Shown piece after piece: positions 59,135 to 64,000 of a stretch of 64,000 bases of DNA. Position 1 is the first letter of the stretch. Every line of letters starts with the position of its first letter. The DNA comes from Bog-159 sp049511415 (GTDB lineage: Bacteria > Acidobacteriota > Terriglobia > Bryobacterales > Bryobacteraceae). The stretch covers positions 186,001 to 250,000 of the forward strand of contig JBEKYC010000003.1 of NCBI GenBank assembly GCA_049511415.1, written 5' to 3'. A program made the translations under genes and the position numbers. The notes beneath the pieces are model-generated. The model ran no database searches and was not told the origin of the DNA. It saw nothing but the letters and a program-made list of their open reading frames with translations.

Positions 59135-60238
59135 ATGCCCGCCACCGCTTCGCTGAAAGCCACCTGCCTCAACGCCGTGCATCGTTCCACTGGCGCGCGG
59201 ATGGTCGATTTCGGCGGCTGGGACATGCCCGTCCAATACTCCTCGCTGGTCGAGGAACACCTCGCCGTGCGCCGCAGCGTGGGAGTCTTCGACGTCAGCC
59301 ACATGGGCGAGATCGATATCGTCGGCCCGGACGCCGTGCGTCTTGCCGACTACGTCACCACCAACGCCGCCAGCCGCCTGAAAACCGGCCAGATTCAGTA
59401 TTCCGGCCTGCTCTACGAACACGGCGGATTCGTGGACGACGTGCTGGTCCACAAGGTCGCCGACGATCACTATTTCTTGTGCGTCAACGCGTCGAACCAG
59501 GACAAGGATTACGAGCATATCCGCGCCCACAACCGCTTCGACGCGCAAGTCCGCTTTTCGAGCGACGACTACGCGCAGATCGCCGTCCAAGGCCCCAATT
59601 CGCGCGCTACATTACAGAAACTGACCGCCATGGACCTGGCCGCGATCCGCTATTACTGGTTCGCGGATGGCGAAGTTTCCGGCACGCCGGCGCGCATCGC
59701 CTGCACCGGTTACACCGGCGAGATCGGCTACGAAGTGTACGTCGCGCCTTCCGAAGGCCCGCGCCTGTGGCAGGAAATCCTGGAGGCCGGCCAGGAATTC
59801 GGCATCAAACCCTGCGGCCTGGGCGCGCGTAACACGCTCCGCCTGGAGGCCAAGATGGCCCTCTACGGCCATGAAATCCACGCATCCATTACACCTTGGG
59901 AAGCCGACCTGGCCTGGATGGTGAAGCTCGATAAAGGCGATTTCGTGGGCCGCGCGGCATTGGTGAAGCAAAAAGAGCAAGGCATCCAGCGCAAGCTCAT
60001 CGGATTTGAGATGTGCGGGCGCGGCATCGGCCGCGACGGCTACGAAGTGCTGCTCGACAGCTCGCCGGCCGGTTGGGTCACCAGCGGTTCGCCCGCGCCC
60101 GCGCTAAACAAAAACATCGGACTTTGTTATTTGCCGGTGGCGGAGGCCAAAATCGGCCGCGCCATCGATGTCGTGATTCGCAGTCAGCCGGTGGCCGCCG
60201 TCACCGTGGAAACGCCATTCTACAAACGAGCGAAATAA
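59135..60238 (+). CDS. gcvT: Glycine cleavage system T-protein
   Basis: This 367-residue aminomethyltransferase takes the aminomethyl group from the lipoyl arm of H-protein, releasing ammonia and forming 5,10-methylene-tetrahydrofolate. VDFGGWDMPVQY and GVFDVSHMGEI are the N-terminal signatures, and GARNTLRLEAKMALYGHEI is the folate-side region. ATG 59135 is preferred over TTG 59132. It starts a four-gene operon; the stop overlaps gcvH as TAATG. The L-protein (lpd) is not in the window. Confidence 0.95.
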   Translation: MPATASLKATCLNAVHRSTGARMVDFGGWDMPVQYSSLVEEHLAVRRSVGVFDVSHMGEIDIVGPDAVRLADYVTTNAASRLKTGQIQYSGLLYEHGGFVDDVLVHKVADDHYFLCVNASNQDKDYEHIRAHNRFDAQVRFSSDDYAQIAVQGPNSRATLQKLTAMDLAAIRYYWFADGEVSGTPARIACTGYTGEIGYEVYVAPSEGPRLWQEILEAGQEFGIKPCGLGARNTLRLEAKMALYGHEIHASITPWEADLAWMVKLDKGDFVGRAALVKQKEQGIQRKLIGFEMCGRGIGRDGYEVLLDSSPAGWVTSGSPAPALNKNIGLCYLPVAEAKIGRAIDVVIRSQPVAAVTVETPFYKRAK

Positions 60239-60639
60239 TGTATCCCGAAAACTACCGCTATACCAAGGAGCACGAGTGGGTGCACGTGGAAGGCGATACG
60301 GGCACCATCGGCATCACCGACCATGCCCAGCACGAGCTGGGTGACATCGTCTACGTCGATTTCAAGTACGGCCGCGAGACGCTCAAGCCTGGCACGCGCG
60401 TCGAGCAGGGAAAAACTATCGGCTCGGTGGAGTCGGTGAAGGCTGTCTCCGACATCTATTCGCCGGTTTCGGGCGAGATCGTCGAAACCAACCAATCGCT
60501 GGCGGATACGCCCGAAATGTTGAACGCCGATCCGCATGGCGAGGCGTGGCTCGTCAAGATCCGCTTGAGCGATCCCGGCGAAATAACGAATCTACTGTCC
60601 GCCGCCGACTATCAAACCTATATAGGAGCCGAAAAGTAA
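60238..60639 (+). CDS. gcvH: Glycine cleavage system H-protein
   Basis: This 133-residue lipoyl carrier swings the aminomethyl group between P-, T- and L-proteins. K68 in GSVESVKAVSDI is the expected lipoylation site. GITDHAQHELGDIVYV and AWLVKIRLSD are typical. The ATG uses the last A of the gcvT stop, and gcvPA follows after three bases. Confidence 0.96.
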   Translation: MYPENYRYTKEHEWVHVEGDTGTIGITDHAQHELGDIVYVDFKYGRETLKPGTRVEQGKTIGSVESVKAVSDIYSPVSGEIVETNQSLADTPEMLNADPHGEAWLVKIRLSDPGEITNLLSAADYQTYIGAEK

Positions 60640-60642
60640 GGT

Positions 60643-61950
60643 TTGCGCTATCTTCCGAAGTCTGATTCCGAGCGGCGCGAGATGCTCGCCGCTTGCGGTG
60701 TGGAAAGCCCCGAAGATCTGTTCGCCCATCTTCCGGAGGCCGTGCGTCTGAAACAGCCGCTGCAACTTCCGCCCGGTATTTCCGAATTCGAAATCGTCGA
60801 TTATTTCCGCCGCCGCGGCGATCAGAACGCCAACGGCTACGCCAGCTTTCTGGGCGCGGGCGTGTACGCGCACTACCGGCCCGTCCTGGTGGATACGGTG
60901 GTGTCGCGCGGCGAATTCCTCACGTCCTATACGCCGTATCAGGCGGAGATGGCGCAGGGAACGCTTACCACGATTTTTGAATTCCAGACCATGATCTGCC
61001 AACTCACTGGCATGGATCTGGCCAATGCCTCCATGTACGACGGCTCGACCGCTTTGTCCGAAGCCGCTCTGATGGCCGCCCGGCTCACCAGCAAGGGCGG
61101 CGTGCTGGTATCGCGCGCCGTGCATCCGGAGTATCGCGAAGTGCTGCGCACCTACGCCAAGAATCAGGGCATGCCAATTACGGAGTTTGCCTACGATCCG
61201 GAAACCGGCGCGTCCGACGTCGGGGACATGGAAAGCAAGCTCAACGATCTGACGGCCGCCGTCATCGTGCAATCGCCCAACTTCTTTGGCGTGGTGGAAG
61301 ACGTGAATCGCGCTGCTGCCGTGGCCCACGCGCGCGGCGCGCTGCTGGTGATGGGTTTTGCCGAAGCGGTTTCGCTCGGCATTTTGCAGCCTCCCGACGC
61401 CGATATCATCGCCGGCGAGTTGCAATCGTTCGCCATTTCGCCGTGCTACGGCGGCCCTTATGCGGGCATCATTGCCACACGCGACAAATTCGCCCGCCAG
61501 ATGCCCGGCCGCCTGGTCGGCGAAACTACCGACACGCATGGCAATCGCGCCTTCTGCCTCACGCTGGCCACCCGCGAACAGCACATCCGCCGCGAAAAGG
61601 CGACCTCCAACATCTGCACCAACCAGGCGCTCATCGCCCTGATGGCTACCGTCTTCATGAGCGTCTACGGCAAGCAGGGATTGCGTGAATTGGCAGAACA
61701 AAACCTGGCCAAAGCGCATTACCTGGCAAGCAAACTGAAGCCGCGCTTCTCCGGACCATTTTTCAACGAATTCGTAGTCTCCGCGCCGGAAGATATCAAC
61801 CGGGTCCTGCTCGAAAAGAAGATCATCGGCGGCCTGCCGCTGGGCCGCTTCTACCCGGAGCTGTCCGGCTCGATGCTCCTCTGCGCCACCGAAATGTCCC
61901 GCCGCGCCGACATGGACAAACTAACCGAGACCTTTGAGGGGAGCCGCTAA
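60643..61950 (+). CDS. gcvPA: Glycine dehydrogenase (decarboxylating) subunit 1
   Basis: This 435-residue alpha subunit of the split P-protein works with gcvPB to decarboxylate glycine on pyridoxal phosphate. It starts at TTG 60643. FLGAGVYAHYRPVLVDTVV, SYTPYQAEMAQGTL and SMYDGSTALSEAALMA are characteristic. Bacteria with heterotetrameric P-protein have this split. AGGAG lies about 14 bases before the TTG, and a start at this uncommon codon may keep its level in step with gcvPB. It overlaps gcvPB as TAATG. Confidence 0.95.
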   Translation: MRYLPKSDSERREMLAACGVESPEDLFAHLPEAVRLKQPLQLPPGISEFEIVDYFRRRGDQNANGYASFLGAGVYAHYRPVLVDTVVSRGEFLTSYTPYQAEMAQGTLTTIFEFQTMICQLTGMDLANASMYDGSTALSEAALMAARLTSKGGVLVSRAVHPEYREVLRTYAKNQGMPITEFAYDPETGASDVGDMESKLNDLTAAVIVQSPNFFGVVEDVNRAAAVAHARGALLVMGFAEAVSLGILQPPDADIIAGELQSFAISPCYGGPYAGIIATRDKFARQMPGRLVGETTDTHGNRAFCLTLATREQHIRREKATSNICTNQALIALMATVFMSVYGKQGLRELAEQNLAKAHYLASKLKPRFSGPFFNEFVVSAPEDINRVLLEKKIIGGLPLGRFYPELSGSMLLCATEMSRRADMDKLTETFEGSR

Positions 61951-63431
61951 TGTCCATCAAAAAGGTCCGCTCCCATATCTCCCCCAACGAGGTGCTGCTC
62001 TTCGAGCGCAGTTCGCCTGGCAAGAAAGCCTATCAACTGCCGGATCTGGATGTGCCCTCGGTAGACCCAGCCGCAGCCCTCGGAGCCGCCCACGTCCGCG
62101 CCGAAATCTCCGGATTTCCCGAAGTGAGCGAAGTAGAGGCGATCCGCCATTTTACGCGTCTCTCCACCTGGAACTACGCCATCGATCACGGCATGTACCC
62201 GCTGGGTTCCTGCACCATGAAGTACAATCCCCGCGTCAACGAACTGGTGGCGCGCACGGAGGGTCTGGCCTGGGCGCATCCTTATCAGCCGGAATCGCTC
62301 TCGCAAGGCGCCCTGGGCGTGATGGCGGACCTCGAATCCGCCCTGCTCGAAATCACCGGCATGGACGCCGTCACGCTGCAGCCCGCCGCCGGTGCGCACG
62401 GCGAACTTACCGGCATCCTGCTGATCCGCGCGCTGCTCGCACAGCAGGGCAATCCGCGCCAAAAAATCCTGATCCCGGATTCCGCCCACGGCACTAACCC
62501 GGCCACCGCGGCCATCGCCGGTTACGTCGTCGAAAACATTCGCTCCGACGAGCATGGCCTGCTGGATCTGGCTGCGCTTGAAAAATCCGTCACCGAAGAT
62601 GTCGCCGGCCTCATGGTGACCAATCCCAACACGCTGGGCGTTTTCGAATCGCGCATTATAGAAGCGGCCGAGATCCTGCATCGCAAGGGCGCGCTGCTCT
62701 ACATGGATGGCGCCAACATGAACGCGCTGGTGGGCATCGCCCGCCCTGGCGATTTCGGCGTGGACGTGATGCACCTGAACCTGCATAAAACATTTTCCAC
62801 GCCCCATGGCGGCGGTGGTCCCGGCGGCGGCCCTGTCGCCGTGAAGAAGCATCTGGAACCGTTCCTGCCGATCCCGCGCCTCAAACGCATCGCCGACGGC
62901 TGGTCGCTCGATTACGACCGCCCGCATTCCATCGGCAAGGTAAAGGCCTTTTACGGCAACTTCGGTGTATTGGTGCGCGCCCTAGCCTACATTCTGGCGC
63001 ACGGGGGCAACGGCCTGCGCGCCGCCACCGTGGACGCCGTGCTGAACGCCAACTATATCCGCAAGAAGCTGGAAGCCTATTTCGACCTGCCCTACGCGCT
63101 GCCCAACATGCACGAAGTGGTCTTTAGCGACGAGCGCCAGGCGCGCCTCGGCGTGCGCACCGGCGACATCGCCAAGCGCCTGATCGATTACGGATTCCAT
63201 CCTTACACCGTCAGCTTCCCGCTGATCGTGCGCGGCGCCATGATGATCGAGCCTACCGAAACCGAAGGCAAGCGCGAGCTGGACCTATTCATTGACGCCA
63301 TGATCTCCATCGCCAATGAAATCGAGACCGAGCCGGAGACCGTCAAGACCGCGCCGCATTCCACCCGCACTAGTCGCGTGGACGAAGTGAAGGCCGCGCG
63401 CAAGCCGGTATTGAAATGGACACCCGCCTAG
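61950..63431 (+). CDS. gcvPB: Glycine dehydrogenase (decarboxylating) subunit 2
   Basis: This 493-residue beta subunit carries the PLP-binding lysine K280 in LNLHKTFSTPHGGGGPGGGP. The ELSGSM-type tail is on the partner subunit. Other marks are YPLGSCTMKYNPRVNE and the AHGTNPATAAIAGY segment. It completes the glycine cleavage complex encoded here apart from the L-protein. Its stop overlaps a following membrane glycosyltransferase start by 16 bases. Confidence 0.95.
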   Translation: MSIKKVRSHISPNEVLLFERSSPGKKAYQLPDLDVPSVDPAAALGAAHVRAEISGFPEVSEVEAIRHFTRLSTWNYAIDHGMYPLGSCTMKYNPRVNELVARTEGLAWAHPYQPESLSQGALGVMADLESALLEITGMDAVTLQPAAGAHGELTGILLIRALLAQQGNPRQKILIPDSAHGTNPATAAIAGYVVENIRSDEHGLLDLAALEKSVTEDVAGLMVTNPNTLGVFESRIIEAAEILHRKGALLYMDGANMNALVGIARPGDFGVDVMHLNLHKTFSTPHGGGGPGGGPVAVKKHLEPFLPIPRLKRIADGWSLDYDRPHSIGKVKAFYGNFGVLVRALAYILAHGGNGLRAATVDAVLNANYIRKKLEAYFDLPYALPNMHEVVFSDERQARLGVRTGDIAKRLIDYGFHPYTVSFPLIVRGAMMIEPTETEGKRELDLFIDAMISIANEIETEPETVKTAPHSTRTSRVDEVKAARKPVLKWTPA

Positions 63432-64000
63432 CGTTAGTGCTAGCCGTCGTCCTGCTCATCCGTCTGCCATTTCTCAATCAGGCGATCCAAGGCGACGATG
63501 TTTACTATCTCGCCGCCGCCGAACACGCCCAGATCGATCCCCTGCATCCCAATCACGTGCAATATGTCTTCCTCGGCGATCGCGTGGATCTGCGCGGCTT
63601 TCCGCATCCCCCGTTCAACGCCTGGTTCCTGGCCCTGCTGCTCGCCGCCATGGGCGATATCCACGAAATGCCGTTCCACGCCGCGTACATTTTGTTTTCC
63701 GTAATCGCCGTGTGGGCCATGTGGTCGCTCGCCCGGCGCTTCTCCCCGCATCCGCTGTGGGCCACGCTGCTATTTTTGGCCGTGCCCGCGTTCGTCATCA
63801 ACGGCAATTCGCTCGAATCCGATCTGCCGTTCCTGGCCTTCTGGATGGCCGCCGTGGCCTGCTTCGTCGCGGAGCGCTGGATTCCCGCCGCAATCGCCAT
63901 GGTGCTGGCCTCGCTCTGTGCATTCCAGGCCGTGTTCCTGACACCTATCCTGGCGGTTTACGTCTGGATCTATCGCCGCCAGGATCGCACCGCGTGGCTG
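63416..64000 (+). CDS. GT39-like membrane glycosyltransferase (partial, right edge)
   Basis: The frame from ATG 63416 runs open to the window end (195 codons) and is hydrophobic, with about five membrane segments. The early acidic motif IQGDDVYYLAAAEHA resembles the first-loop catalytic region of PMT/ArnT-like glycosyltransferases. The start overlaps the gcvPB stop by 16 bases. Its C-terminus is outside the window, so size and function remain open. Confidence 0.65.
   Translation, partial: MDTRLALVLAVVLLIRLPFLNQAIQGDDVYYLAAAEHAQIDPLHPNHVQYVFLGDRVDLRGFPHPPFNAWFLALLLAAMGDIHEMPFHAAYILFSVIAVWAMWSLARRFSPHPLWATLLFLAVPAFVINGNSLESDLPFLAFWMAAVACFVAERWIPAAIAMVLASLCAFQAVFLTPILAVYVWIYRRQDRTAWL

Noticed and set aside
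1..64000. tRNA, rRNA, CRISPR arrays, integrases or transposases
   Set aside because: No T-loop-like motifs in a tRNA context, no rRNA-like stretches, no regularly spaced repeats and no recognisable recombinase protein were found by reading both strands.

Overview
The window reads as a high-GC bacterial chromosome segment, most likely from an Acidobacteriota member near Solibacter/Bryobacter. This is an inference from family content: a VWFA-related secreted protein, several secreted PQQ-like beta-propellers, a GMC oxidoreductase with a gluconate-dehydrogenase subunit 3 partner, a CE15-like esterase, a DUF2961 protein and a split glycine decarboxylase. No rRNA, tRNA, CRISPR array, integrase or transposase was seen.

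Layout. 0-2.9 kb: an NRAMP-related metal transporter with atypical metal-site motifs, followed by small proteins and a PhoU-like protein. 2.9-6.3 kb (minus): a ribose-type ABC ATPase and permease without a binding protein, behind a VWA protein. 6.4-10.6 kb: a membrane glycosyltransferase, then scpA-scpB-rluB and a CoA-binding protein. 10.6-14.1 kb: a divergent dehydrogenase module (subunit 3, GMC flavoprotein with a cysteine cluster, tetraheme cytochrome c). 14.3-19.2 kb: an accessory block with a small SD-led protein, a 1042-residue exported tail-fibre-like repeat protein and a secreted sialidase-like protein. It abuts a truncated GNAT gene.

19.4-30.4 kb: a cupin gene, then a tightly overlapped surface-polysaccharide operon: rmlA-, rmlC- and rmlB-like genes, three GT4 glycosyltransferases, a DUF3108 protein, a GT4-methyltransferase fusion, an ABC-2 permease with an N-terminal Wzt-C-like domain, and a VTT-domain membrane protein. 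30.4-33.7 kb (minus): DUF488, DUF4097, a MacB/LolD-type ATPase and a membrane-fusion protein. 33.8-42.4 kb: two esterases, a 2H phosphoesterase/DUF202/ThuA/dipeptidase operon, an orphan FRG-domain gene and a DUF2961 protein. 42.7-44.8 kb: a NarL-type two-component pair.

45-52.5 kb is rich in broken genes: a higA antitoxin with only the tail of higB, an RnfC-like gene cut after its N-terminal domain, a Uma2 gene and a DUF5678 gene each with an in-frame TAA, and a decayed partial copy of an MFS gene. Intact genes among them include an ECF sigma factor with a small membrane partner, a PQQ-like propeller and the MFS transporter. 52.5-59 kb holds small enzymes, three consecutive secreted PQQ-like propellers, a CBM9-like protein and a pentapeptide-repeat protein. 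59.1-63.4 kb is gcvT-gcvH-gcvPA-gcvPB, followed by a membrane glycosyltransferase running off the right edge.

Many operon-leading genes lack a Shine-Dalgarno sequence. Several have a -10-like hexamer ending about 6-10 bases before the start codon, which suggests leaderless transcripts. Genes inside operons overlap by 1-17 bases.
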